Below, one piece after another: positions 34,418 through 43,000 of a stretch of DNA of 64,000 nucleotides. The notes under the pieces are model-generated. The model ran no database searches. It had not been told where the DNA came from and was given only the letters and a program-made list of their open reading frames with translations. The stretch is from Fen-1058 sp964398185 (GTDB lineage Bacteria; Chloroflexota; Anaerolineae; Fen-1058), in assembly GCA_964398185.1 (NCBI GenBank), contig CAYNML010000019.1:13518-77517 (forward strand), written 5' to 3'. Both the position numbers and the translations under genes were made by a program. How positions within the stretch are numbered: the stretch's first letter is position 1; each line of letters begins with the position of its first letter.

Positions 34418-34674
34418 GCGCGTGACTCGTCCACAGGTGTGTGCGTCAACACCACGGCGCGATCGCCATACGGCGGTTGAAACATCTTCGGCAGCCACTC
34501 GGCGCTGAGGCGCGACCATTCCAGCCATTCACGCCGTTCGTTCAGCGCGTGCTCATCGTCGATCTTCGATCCGTCGCCAAAGGTCCGATCGAGAATGCGA
34601 TGGATCGCGTGGAGATCGTCCGGCTGGAAAGCGCGGATGATCAGGCGCGGTGTTTCGAGAATGAAAGAAGTCAT
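34414..34674 (-). pseudogene. truncated GNAT acetyltransferase
   Basis: 86 residues corresponding to the N-terminal half of a RimJ/RimL-type acetyltransferase: FILETPRLIIRAFQPDDLHAI at the start, then REWLEWSRLSAEWLPKMFQPPYG. The frame ends just after RAVVLTHT, before the strands that form the acetyl-CoA site (the Q/RxxGxG/A loop), so it should be inactive. The end overlaps the start of the next gene as ATGA, which looks like a fusion point left by a deletion. Confidence 0.7.
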
Positions 34675-34689
34675 GATGTGATCGTGTTG

Positions 34690-34727
34690 AAACCTCCCGG
34701 AGGCTCCAAGCCTCCGGGAGGTTTTGC
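34690..34727. terminator. terminator of aroE, bidirectional
   Basis: Perfect 15-bp stem AAACCTCCCGGAGGC / GCCTCCGGGAGGTTT with a 5-base loop. On the minus strand it ends in TTT two bases after the aroE stop. It shares its sequence with the terminator at 56349-56383. Confidence 0.8.
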
Positions 34728-34728
34728 T

Positions 34729-35586
34729 TTAGCTCGCCTCAAACGCCTGACGCAGCGCCTCTTTCATTACCGCTTCCGGCGCGGTCTGCCCCGTCCACAA
34801 CTCAAAGCCGATGGTGCCCTGATGCACCAGCATCGACAAACCGTTGAGCGTGCGCAGGCCGCGTGAGCGGGCCAGCTGCATCAGGCGCGTGTCCGGCGGA
34901 TTGGGGATCACGTCGCATACGAACAAATCCGATCGGGCTTGATCGAGCGAGATGTCGGGCAGCGCGTCCACATCAGGATACAGACCGATCGAGGTGGCGT
35001 TCACCAGAATATCGATCGCCGCTGGCACGCTGTACGTGCTCGACCACGGGACGAACTGCACCGCAGTCGATGTGTCCCTGCGCAAGGCATCCACCAATTG
35101 CTGACCGCGCTCCACGCTGCGATTGATCACGATCAGTTCGCTGACACCTGCGAAAGCCAGTTCAAACGTGATCGCCCGCGCCGCGCCGCCCGCGCCCAAC
35201 ACGGCCACGCGCTTCCCCTGCGGATCGATCTCGGCCTCACGCAAACCGCGCAGGAAGCCTTTGCCGTCCGTGTTCGCGCCGATCAGCCGATCGCCTTCAC
35301 GGTAGACCGTGTTCACCGCACCGATCACTTTGGCATCCGGCGCGATGTCATCCAACAGCGCCATCACCGCGACCTTGTGGGGAATCGTCAGGTTGATGCC
35401 GCGCATCCCCAACGCGCGCACGCCGCGCATGGCATCGGCCAGATTTTCCGGTTTCACTTCCATCGTCAGATAGCGCCAGTTCAGGCCCAGCGCGGCGAAC
35501 GCTGCTTCCTGCATGACGCACGTGGGATTCTCCGCCACGGGGTAACCCAGCACTCCGACGAGTTCTGCTTTGTAGTTGACGGCCAT
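34729..35586 (-). CDS. aroE: shikimate dehydrogenase
   Basis: NADP-dependent reduction of 3-dehydroshikimate to shikimate in the pathway to aromatic amino acids, 285 aa, cytoplasmic. The catalytic lysine is in LTIPHKVAVM (near residue 71), the catalytic Asp in ANTDGKGFLRGL (near 106), and the NADP loop GAGGAARA near 131. The substrate-binding serine region GVLGYPVAENPT is at the N-terminus (about 12-23). GSKL-type differences (PVAENPT for PVxHSxS) suggest a divergent shikimate site, so a quinate/shikimate-like paralogue is possible. Confidence 0.88.
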   Translation of the reverse strand: MAVNYKAELVGVLGYPVAENPTCVMQEAAFAALGLNWRYLTMEVKPENLADAMRGVRALGMRGINLTIPHKVAVMALLDDIAPDAKVIGAVNTVYREGDRLIGANTDGKGFLRGLREAEIDPQGKRVAVLGAGGAARAITFELAFAGVSELIVINRSVERGQQLVDALRRDTSTAVQFVPWSSTYSVPAAIDILVNATSIGLYPDVDALPDISLDQARSDLFVCDVIPNPPDTRLMQLARSRGLRTLNGLSMLVHQGTIGFELWTGQTAPEAVMKEALRQAFEAS

Positions 35587-35612
35587 GATTGCCTCCTGAG
35601 ATTTTACAGACA

Positions 35613-35668
35613 GGAGTCGAGGCTTCAGCCGGTGATTTCTTGCATACTCCGGCTAAAGCCTCGACTCC
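35613..35668. repeat. 20-bp inverted repeat between aroE and the hydrolase gene
   Basis: GGAGTCGAGGCTTCAGCCGG and its near-complement CCGGCTAAAGCCTCGACTCC, one mismatch, 16-base loop. The right arm encodes the last residues (KESRL) and stop of the alpha/beta hydrolase, so the repeat has provided that gene's end. It may double as a terminator. Confidence 0.7.
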
Positions 35669-36501
35669 TTGGAAACCCGATCAAGGTGTGTCACGAACCA
35701 TTCCACCGCATCGCGTTCCATCTGCGGCGTGACGGTGTGCCCCGCCGGATAGATGTTGAGCCTTAATCGATCTGGACAGGCCGTGTAGCTTGATCGCAAT
35801 TCGCGATAGCCGTCGATGGCGTAGTGCTTGGGCTGATCGCTGTCGAAGTCGTTGTTCATCATCAACAAAGCGCGCGGCGCGGCGGCCTTCAGTTTCTCGA
35901 TCGGATCGATCGAGAAACTGAAGGCCGTATTCTTCTGCGTTTGATCGACCACCTGATCGAGCGCGGTGGCCCACGCGGGATTGGAGAACGCGCACTCGTC
36001 GAGCAGATCAAGCCAGCGGCGCGTGAAACTCGGTACGCCGATCAGCGGCACGGCGGCCAGCATTTGCGGCAGGTGGGCGAAGATCGAGAAACTGGCGTAA
36101 CCGCCCATCGATGGGCCGGTGACGCCACAGCGCGTGACATCGAGACGGGGATCAGCCGTGAAATGATCGATCAACGTCTGCGCATCGGCGCGGCATTGAT
36201 CGATCACGCGATAGAACAACAGGAACGTATCGAGTCCGCTGTCGGGCGGGTAAATGCCGCCGCGCTCGGGCAGGGCAGCCTGGGCGAGCAGATCGTTGCA
36301 GCGTTCGCCATGCAGCCAGGCATCGAAGCTGATGAAAGCGAAGCCGCGCTGCGCCAGTTGATAGCCAAGGCTCAGCCCCGCCTCCTTGCTGCTGCCGAAG
36401 CCGTGCACGAAGAAGATCGTCGGACGGCGTTTAGCCTCAGCGGGCGTGAGCATGAGCGTTGGGATGTTGTGAATGATCGCAGTGTCGAGTAGAATGGTCA
36501 T
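35653..36501 (-). CDS. alpha/beta hydrolase
   Basis: 282-aa esterase or peptidase-like hydrolase. The oxyanion region FFVHGFGSSKEAG is near residue 30-42, the nucleophile elbow GPSMGG near 129-134 (Ser), and the C-terminal His in AGHTV near 262; an Asp near 216-220 (NNDFDSDQ) would complete the triad. It resembles YjfP/dienelactone-type hydrolases. The C-terminal five residues derive from the adjoining repeat. Substrate unknown. Confidence 0.83.
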   Translation of the reverse strand: MTILLDTAIIHNIPTLMLTPAEAKRRPTIFFVHGFGSSKEAGLSLGYQLAQRGFAFISFDAWLHGERCNDLLAQAALPERGGIYPPDSGLDTFLLFYRVIDQCRADAQTLIDHFTADPRLDVTRCGVTGPSMGGYASFSIFAHLPQMLAAVPLIGVPSFTRRWLDLLDECAFSNPAWATALDQVVDQTQKNTAFSFSIDPIEKLKAAAPRALLMMNNDFDSDQPKHYAIDGYRELRSSYTACPDRLRLNIYPAGHTVTPQMERDAVEWFVTHLDRVSKESRL

Positions 36502-36598
36502 CGGTCGCTTGCCGAGGGAGGACGTGTGCCGCTGTGCGCGGTGAAGCCAAGTATAAGCCGTTCGCGGCGAGAGTCAAACGACAAGCGAGGTCATCTCC

Positions 36599-37543
36599 GT
36601 GGTCTACATCGATGCGTTTTCCAAGGTGCTGCCGATCCTGCTGCTGTTCGCGCTGGGCCTGTTCTTGCAGCGGCGCAAGTTTTTCAAACCCGATGCACTG
36701 GACGGCTTGAAGAAGATCGTCCTCAATCTGGCGCTGCCCTCGGCGCTATTCCTGGCTTTCTCCAGAGTCAACTTTGAACTGCGTTATCTGCTCATTGCCG
36801 CGATGATATTCGCGGCATGTTGGGCGGTATTGTTGATCGGACGCGCCGCTCAACCGGCCACGCGCCTGAAATCGCCATATTTCCCGGCGCTGCTGACGGG
36901 CTTTGAAGCGGGGATGCTGGGCTATGCGCTGTATAACTCGGTGTATGGCGCGGATAACCTGTACAAGTTCGGCGTGATCGATCTGGGGCAGGTGGTGTTC
37001 GTGTTCTTCGTGCTGGTGAACTGGCTGCGGCGGCGCGAGAGCCAGGCGCAGCCCCTCGGCGCGATGGTGCGCGGCTTCCTCACGACGCCGCCCATCACCG
37101 CGATTTTGCTGGGCATCGCGGCGAATGCGTTGGGCGTGACGGCGCTGCTCACCGGCGGCTCGATCGGGCAGAGCGTGCTCAGGACGCTGGAGCTGCTGGC
37201 CGCGTTGACCTCGCCGTTGATTGCGCTGCTGATCGGCTACGAGATGCGCCTCGAGTTCGGACGGCTCGGCGCGCCGCTGCGCACGGTGTTGATCCGTTTG
37301 GCGATCTGGATTCCGCTGGGCGTGCTCTTCAGCGTGTTCGTGATCGATCGGCTGTTGGGGCTCGATCGGGGTTTTCAGGCCGCCGTCCTGACGATGGTCG
37401 TGCTGCCGCCGCCGTTCGTTATCCCACTGTATATGCAGCGCGCCGATCAAGACGATCGCGCTTACGTGGTCAACACGTTATCGCTGTCCACGCTGGTGAC
37501 GCTGTTTGCGTTTGCCATCGTTACCGTCTTGTTTGCGGGGTAA
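36599..37543 (+). CDS. AEC (auxin efflux carrier) family transporter
   Basis: 314-aa membrane protein with about ten segments in two five-helix halves. The N-terminus (FSKVLPILLLFALGLFLQRR) and KKIVLNLALPSALFLAF match the AEC/PIN-like family, which moves small organic acids or amino acids out of the cell. The start is GTG, with GCGAGG eight bases upstream. It stands alone between divergent neighbours and is followed by repeat copy B. Confidence 0.82.
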   Translation: MVYIDAFSKVLPILLLFALGLFLQRRKFFKPDALDGLKKIVLNLALPSALFLAFSRVNFELRYLLIAAMIFAACWAVLLIGRAAQPATRLKSPYFPALLTGFEAGMLGYALYNSVYGADNLYKFGVIDLGQVVFVFFVLVNWLRRRESQAQPLGAMVRGFLTTPPITAILLGIAANALGVTALLTGGSIGQSVLRTLELLAALTSPLIALLIGYEMRLEFGRLGAPLRTVLIRLAIWIPLGVLFSVFVIDRLLGLDRGFQAAVLTMVVLPPPFVIPLYMQRADQDDRAYVVNTLSLSTLVTLFAFAIVTVLFAG

Positions 37544-37550
37544 GCGCGCC

Positions 37551-37646
37551 GTCATGCCCGAGTGTAGATATCGGGCATCCAGTTTGATGATGTGCGAATC
37601 CTGCTGGCCGTCCACTGGATTCCCGCCAACTGCACGCGGGAATGAC
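37551..37646 (-). repeat. about 96-bp dispersed repeat, copy B
   Basis: Begins GTCATGCCCGAG, contains ATCGGGCATCCAG and CTGGATTCCCGCC, ends GCGGGAATGAC. It starts seven bases after the stop of the AEC gene and ends six bases before the stop of the convergent PPOX gene. Confidence 0.8.
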
Positions 37647-37652
37647 AGTTGT

Positions 37653-38159
37653 TTAGCTGGCCTCTTTGTACTTCCGCCCGCGATCATCGCGCCGCCGTTC
37701 ACGGACGAAGGACATCACCGGCACGCCGTAACCGCAGCTGGTCATCGTCTGTTCGATCTCGATCTCGATCACCTGCCGGGGCGCTTTGAGTTCCGAGGTC
37801 GATTCCTGCGCGAGCATCTCAGCCAACGGCGATTCGGCGAACGGTGTGACAGTGGCTTTGCCAAACAGCCGCATGATCGCCGCGTCCCCTTCGTCGAACG
37901 AACACACCATGATTGTGATCGGGCCGTTGGCTGCCGCGTGCCGCGCCGTCTCGTTGCCGCTGCCCGGATAATCCAGATAAGCGACGCGATGAGGATTGAT
38001 GATGTGCAGCTTGACGCCACCCTTCGGTGAAAGGTTCACCGGGCCAACGTCGCCCGGCCCTTTCGTCAAACTCGGATCGACCGAGGCGACGAAGAACAAC
38101 GGCGCGTTGTGAATTAGTGCTACTTGTTCGTCTGTGAGTGAAGTGTAATAGGTTGCCAC
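37653..38159 (-). CDS. pyridoxamine 5'-phosphate oxidase-family protein
   Basis: 168-aa flavin-binding split-barrel protein. YYTSLTDEQVALIHNAPLFFVAS at the N-terminus, then VNLSPKGGVKLHIINPHRVAYLDYPGSGNET (about 42-72), is the signature of a PPOX subgroup described as pyridoxamine 5'-phosphate oxidase-related. No catalytic residues specific for PNP oxidation are evident, so it is better read as an FMN/F420 or haem-type reductase of unknown substrate. Confidence 0.82.
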   Translation of the reverse strand: MATYYTSLTDEQVALIHNAPLFFVASVDPSLTKGPGDVGPVNLSPKGGVKLHIINPHRVAYLDYPGSGNETARHAAANGPITIMVCSFDEGDAAIMRLFGKATVTPFAESPLAEMLAQESTSELKAPRQVIEIEIEQTMTSCGYGVPVMSFVRERRRDDRGRKYKEAS

Positions 38160-38185
38160 AGTCTCCTCTCCAGTTTCTTAAGCTA

Positions 38186-38322
38186 AATCTGCCGGTTCTT
38201 CCGGGTTGAACGGGAAAGAGAAACCGGGTTTCTCCATGCCGGCTCTCAATTCCATTTGGACTGGAGAAACCCGGTTTCTAAAGTTGGCGATTTCCCGCCT
38301 AAGTCGGAAGAGCCAATCTGCC
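38186..38322 (+). mobile_element. 121-bp MITE-like element with 8-bp target duplication
   Basis: The element (38194-38314) begins GGTTCTTCC and ends GGAAGAGCC, flanked by identical AATCTGCC copies (38186-38193 and 38315-38322). The ends match those of the element at 12039-12223. Its core is different: a palindrome AGAAACCGGGTTTCTCC ... GGAGAAACCCGGTTTCT (38219-38280). No coding capacity. Confidence 0.78.
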
Positions 38323-38337
38323 TTAATGAACGACTTT

Positions 38338-38434
38338 GTCATGCCCAAGTGCAGTTATCGGGCATCCAGTTCTCTGATCAGCAATGTACGCTGCTCAAGC
38401 TATTGGATTCCCGCCGAAAGCGCGCGGGAATGAC
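38338..38434 (-). repeat. about 96-bp dispersed repeat, copy C
   Basis: Begins GTCATGCCCAAG, contains ATCGGGCATCCAG and TTGGATTCCCGCCG, ends GCGGGAATGAC. Same orientation as copy B, 15 bases from the MITE-like element. Confidence 0.8.
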
Positions 38435-38451
38435 GAATCCTGTGCGCGTGC

Positions 38452-39693
38452 CTAAAACTCAATCGCATTCGCGCGCGCGATGTCGCCTAACAGCCGCGCA
38501 CTGGGCTTCACGGTGCGCCGCTGCGTCGATCGATCCACGGCGATGAGACCGAACGTCGGTCGATAGCCCAGCATCCATTCAAAGTTATCCAACGCCGACC
38601 AGTACGTGTAGCCGCGCACATCGATGCCGTCCTGCAGGCAGTTCGCCACGCCGCGCACGGCGCGGCGAATGTATTCTTCGCGGCGCGTGTCATCTGTCGT
38701 GCCAATGCCATTCTCCGTCACGATGATGGGAATTTGCGCCACGGCGGCCGCTTCGCGGATCGTCGCTTCCAGCGCTTCGGGCCAGAACTCATAACCCATC
38801 TCCGTTATTTCCACGCCTTCTTCGGGCGGCAATGTGCCGTTGGGGCCGACGCGCTGCCGCGAGTAGGTCTGCACGCCGACGAAATCATCGCCGCGTATCT
38901 CTTCCAGGAAGGAATCGTTGAGATCGTACCGCACTCGATTGGCCTGAGCTTCCCCGCCGTCCGCCGCTTGCACGTCCTGCAGCGCCAGCGTGACGCCCAC
39001 CGGAAAATCGCGCACCGACTTGATCGCTTGCACGGCGCGGCGATGCGCCTCCATGATCGTATCGCAGGCGCGCGTCGACGTAGCCATGATAAAAGGCACG
39101 AATTCGTGCGGCGCGATCCCCAGCGACCTGGCAGCAGCCAACCACCACGGCGCTTGCTGCATAACCTCTGCCGGCGGCAGAAAACCCGAATTGCTCAGCA
39201 GCGGGCCGATGTTGGCCTCGTTGATGGTGCAGGCCGCGCCGATCAGATCGCCCAGATGCTGCGCCGCGCGTTCGCAGTAGCGCGCAAACTTGTCGGGCGT
39301 GGTCGCAGCTTCCCACCCGCCCTGCGCGGCGAGCCAGCGCGGCGACGTGAAGTGATGGAACGTGACCATCGGAGTGATGTGATGTGCGTGGCAGGCGGCC
39401 AACATGCGCCGGTAGTGATCGAGTTCGGCCAGCGAGAATTCGCCGTCTTCCGGCTCGACGCGCGCCCACTCGATCGAGAAGCGGTACAGATTGAAGCCGA
39501 GTTCGGCGAGCAGGGCGATGTCCTCGGGATAGCGATGATAGTGATCGCAGGCGTCGCCGGACGGTTCGGTGAAGATGGTGCCGGGCAGATGCTCCATCAG
39601 CCAGTTATCGTTGTTGATGTTGTTGCCTTCCACTTGATGGGCCGCCGTGGCCGTGCCCCACCAAAAGCCCTGCGGAAAAGCGAAGCGTGTCAT
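38452..39693 (-). CDS. bglA: glycoside hydrolase family 1 beta-glucosidase
   Basis: 413-aa TIM-barrel enzyme cleaving beta-glucosides or beta-galactosides. FPQGFWWGTATAAHQVEG (residues 6-23) is the GH1 N-terminal signature. The acid/base glutamate is in TINEANIG (near 158; the family usually has NEP), and the nucleophile in IIVTENGIGT (near 325). The C-terminal WSALDNFEWMLGYRPTFGL loop is also typical. The start MTRFAFP at 39693 follows GAAAGGA; a longer open frame upstream is Cys/Arg-rich and unlike the family, and a promoter lies inside it. It lacks a signal peptide, so it is cytoplasmic. Confidence 0.92.
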   Translation of the reverse strand: MTRFAFPQGFWWGTATAAHQVEGNNINNDNWLMEHLPGTIFTEPSGDACDHYHRYPEDIALLAELGFNLYRFSIEWARVEPEDGEFSLAELDHYRRMLAACHAHHITPMVTFHHFTSPRWLAAQGGWEAATTPDKFARYCERAAQHLGDLIGAACTINEANIGPLLSNSGFLPPAEVMQQAPWWLAAARSLGIAPHEFVPFIMATSTRACDTIMEAHRRAVQAIKSVRDFPVGVTLALQDVQAADGGEAQANRVRYDLNDSFLEEIRGDDFVGVQTYSRQRVGPNGTLPPEEGVEITEMGYEFWPEALEATIREAAAVAQIPIIVTENGIGTTDDTRREEYIRRAVRGVANCLQDGIDVRGYTYWSALDNFEWMLGYRPTFGLIAVDRSTQRRTVKPSARLLGDIARANAIEF

Positions 39694-39730
39694 GGTTGCA
39701 TCCTTTCGGGGAGGGTGGTTGCTGCCGCAG

Positions 39731-39758
39731 AGTATAAATTGTTTGCCGTGTGCGTCAA
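39731..39758 (-). promoter_or_regulatory. promoter of the GH1 gene
   Basis: On the minus strand: TTGACG, 16-base spacer, TATACT, about 38 bases before the ATG at 39693. Confidence 0.65.
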
Positions 39759-39801
39759 GTGACGGCGGACATTTCGGCGACTGCAAGTCGCAGCAACAAC
39801 G

Positions 39802-39857
39802 ACACGAAGTCGGCCTGCGCCGACTGGTTGCGTAGCCGACGCAGGTCGGCTTTGTGT
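39802..39857. repeat. imperfect 22-bp inverted repeat
   Basis: ACACGAAGTCGGCCTGCG on the left pairs with CGCAGGTCGGCTTTGTGT on the right (5 mismatches over 22 bases, mostly G-T pairs), with a 13-base loop GTTGCGTAG-type centre. It looks like a dispersed palindromic unit. Confidence 0.5.
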
Positions 39858-39996
39858 AGGTGTAGGCGCGATTTGCCCGTGTCCGTGGCTTCATCACGAC
39901 GGGTCGCTTGGCGCAATCGCCAGCGGTTCGCCCCCAAGCGAAATACTCCCCGGCACCAGACGGAGAATACAGCGATGTGTGAAAAATGGGATAAAA

Positions 39997-40025
39997 TTGA
40001 CAGACAGCCTATTACCGACTATGCT
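39997..40025 (+). promoter_or_regulatory. promoter of the GMC oxidoreductase gene
   Basis: TTGACA (perfect -35), 17-base spacer, TATGCT; about 64 bases before the ATG at 40089. Confidence 0.6.
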
Positions 40026-40088
40026 ATGCCTCGTTCAATCGAATAGTTGATCAAGTGCCGACAACGTCTCAGCTCAAGGGAGGAGCCC

Positions 40089-43000
40089 ATGCGTCTGTCT
40101 TCACCGATCGAGGACCTCAAGCCTCACTACACCGTCGTCGTGATCGGATCGGGTTACGGCGGCGGCATCGCCGCCTCGCGTTTAGCGCGCGCCGGGCAAC
40201 AGGTGGCCGTGCTGGAACGCGGCAAAGAATTCCTGCCCGGCGAATATCCCGACACCGAACTGGAAGCGCTGCCCGAAGTGCAGGTGCGTCTGCCCGATCA
40301 AGTCATCGGCCCGCGCACCGGCCTGTACGACATCCGCATGAACGACGACATGAGCGTGCTCGTCGGCTGCGGGCTGGGCGGCACATCGTTGATCAACGCC
40401 AATGTCGCTTCGCGTCCCGAGCGGCGCGTCTTCGACGATCCCGTGTGGCCCAAAGCCTTTCGGGATGATGTCGATTCCGTTCTCGCGCAGTGCTTCGATC
40501 GGGCGGAAGAGATGCTCGGATCGAATCCCTATCCCGTCGATATTCCCGCCACCCCCAAGATGCTGGCGCACGAAAAATCAAACTCCGCCCTCAACGGCAA
40601 GTTTTATCGCTTGCCCCTCAACGTCACGTTCAAAGATGGCGTCAACAAAGCGGGTGTGCAGCAGCAGGCCTGCACGTTGTGCGGCGATTGCATGTCGGGC
40701 TGCAATCACGGCGCGAAGAATACCGTCATCATGAATTACCTGCCCGATGCCAAACGACACGGCGCAGAAATTTTCACGCTGGTCGAAGTGCGTCACCTTG
40801 AGCGGCAGGGCACTCGCTGGCTGGTGCATTATCAACTGCTTGAAACAGGGCAAGAGGGCTTTGATGCGCCGACCTCGGTGGTGAGCGCCGATGTGGTGAT
40901 CCTGGCGGCGGGCACATTGGGCACCAACGAGATTCTGCTGCGATCAAAAGCCGCCGGGCTGCCGCTGTCCGATCGGTTGGGTGAGCGCTACTCGGGCAAT
41001 GGCGACGTGCTGGGCTTTGCGTACAACAACGATCAAGACATCAACATGGTCGGCTTCGGGCCGCGTCCCGTCAAAGACATGGCGCCCGTCGGCCCGACGA
41101 TCACGACGGCGATCGATCTGCGCGAGCAGCCCAATCTCGACGACGGCATGATCATCGAAGAGGGCGGGGTGTGTGCGCCGCTCGCCGCGCTGCTGCCCAA
41201 GACGTTGTCACTCGCGGCGAAGATGGTGGGCCGCGATACCGACGAAGGTCTGCCCGATGCCATTCGCGAGAAGACGCGCGAACTCAACAGCCTGATTCGC
41301 GGCGCGTATCACGGCGCGATTCGCAACACGCAGGTCTACCTGGTGATGACGCACGATAACAGCGGCGGAACGATGTCGCTGCACAATGATCGCGTGGTGA
41401 TCAAGTGGCCGGGTTCGGGCGCGCAGCCGTTCGTGAAGAACGTCAACGAGAAACTGCTGCAAGCCACCAAACCGCTTGGCGGCACGTTTGTAGAGAATCC
41501 CATTTGGAGCAAGTTGCAGCCCAACAACATGCTGGCCGCGCATCCGCTGGGCGGTTGTCACATCGCCGAAGATGCGCAGCACGGCGTCACGAATCACATG
41601 GGTCAGGTGTTTTCCGGCGCAACGGGCACGGACGTGTACGACAATTTGATCGTGAACGATGGGGCGCTGCTGCCCCGATCGGTTGGTACCAACCCGCACA
41701 TCACGATTTGCGCCATGGCCGAGCGCAACATGCTGCTATTGGCGCAGGCGCGCGGCTGGTCGATCGACACCAGCTGGAAGCCGGTGGACAAACCGATCGT
41801 CCTCGGCGCGACGACGGCCCGGCCCGGCCTGCAATTCTCTGAAGCGATGCAGGGTTGGTTCTCCACCAAAGTGACAGACGATTACGCCGTCGCCGCGCGG
41901 CAGGGCAAGGCCGATGGCTCGTCATTCCGTTTGATCGCCACGGTCATCTCGGATGATATTGAGTTGATGATGTCAGAACCCGATCATGCCGCCAGGCTGA
42001 TCGGTACGGTGAAAGCCCCGGCGCTCTCGCCCGAACCGTTGACGTTGTCCAACGGCGAGTTCTACCTGTTCATCAAAGATCCACGGCAGTTCAACGTGCG
42101 TTACATGCGCTACCTCGGCCGCTTGACAGCCAAAGACGGCGCGACCTACTATTTTGAAGGCCACAAGACCATCCACAACGATCCGGGCTTCGATGTGTGG
42201 TCGGACACGACGACGTTGTTCATCACGATGTATGCCGGTAAAGACAAAACCGGCGCGATCGTGGGTAGGGGTATCATCGAGATTCACTTGAAAGACTTGC
42301 GCCATCAACTCACCACGATGAAAGTGCTGAACGCGCAGAACCTCGGCCAGCGCCTGTCGATCCTGGCGCGCTTTGGCCGCTTCTTCACCGATGAGATTTT
42401 CGACATCTACGGCGGCGTCTTCGCGCGGCCCAACGTGTTCAAGCCCGCCGCGCCGCCGCGCAAGAAGCGCGCCCTGCGCACCGGCGATCCCGAAGTGCAC
42501 TACTTCAACACGGCAGACAACGTGCGCCTGCGCTTGACGCGCTATCAAGGTGGCAAGAAGGGGCCGGTCATTCTGGCGCACGGGCTGGGTGTATCGAGTT
42601 TGGCCTTCTCCACCGATCTGATCGACACGAACATGACCGAGTATCTCTTCGCGCACGGCTACGATGTGTGGCTGCTCGATTATCGCTCGAGCATTGAGCT
42701 GCCCTACGCGGCCACGCCTTACACCGCCGACGATGTCGCCGTCTATGATTGGCCCGCCGCGGTGCAGACGGTGTTGAGTCTCACGGGCGCGTCATCCGTT
42801 CAAGCGGTGGTGCACTGCTACGGCGCGATCACGTTCAACATGGCGATGTGTGCGGGCTTGCAGGGCGTGCGCTCGGCGGTGTGTTCGCAGGTGGGATCGC
42901 ACCTGTCGGTGATTCCGCTCAATCGCGTTAAGGCAGGCATTCACCTCGATGCCTTCATCGGCAAGCTGGGTGTGCAATCGCTGACGATGTACACCGACAC

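Larger units (their letters stand above)
39694..40088. other. 395-bp intergenic region
   Basis: Between divergent genes. It holds the GH1 promoter (39731-39758), a small perfect palindrome GCGACT-GCA-AGTCGC (about 39777-39791), a 22-bp imperfect inverted repeat (39802-39857) and the promoter of the GMC gene (39997-40025). No gene is supported. Confidence 0.65.

Noticed and set aside
39694..39897. Cys/Arg-rich N-terminal extension of the GH1 enzyme
   Set aside because: The promoter and ribosome-binding site lie inside it, and GH1 proteins begin at MTRFAFPQGFWWG.
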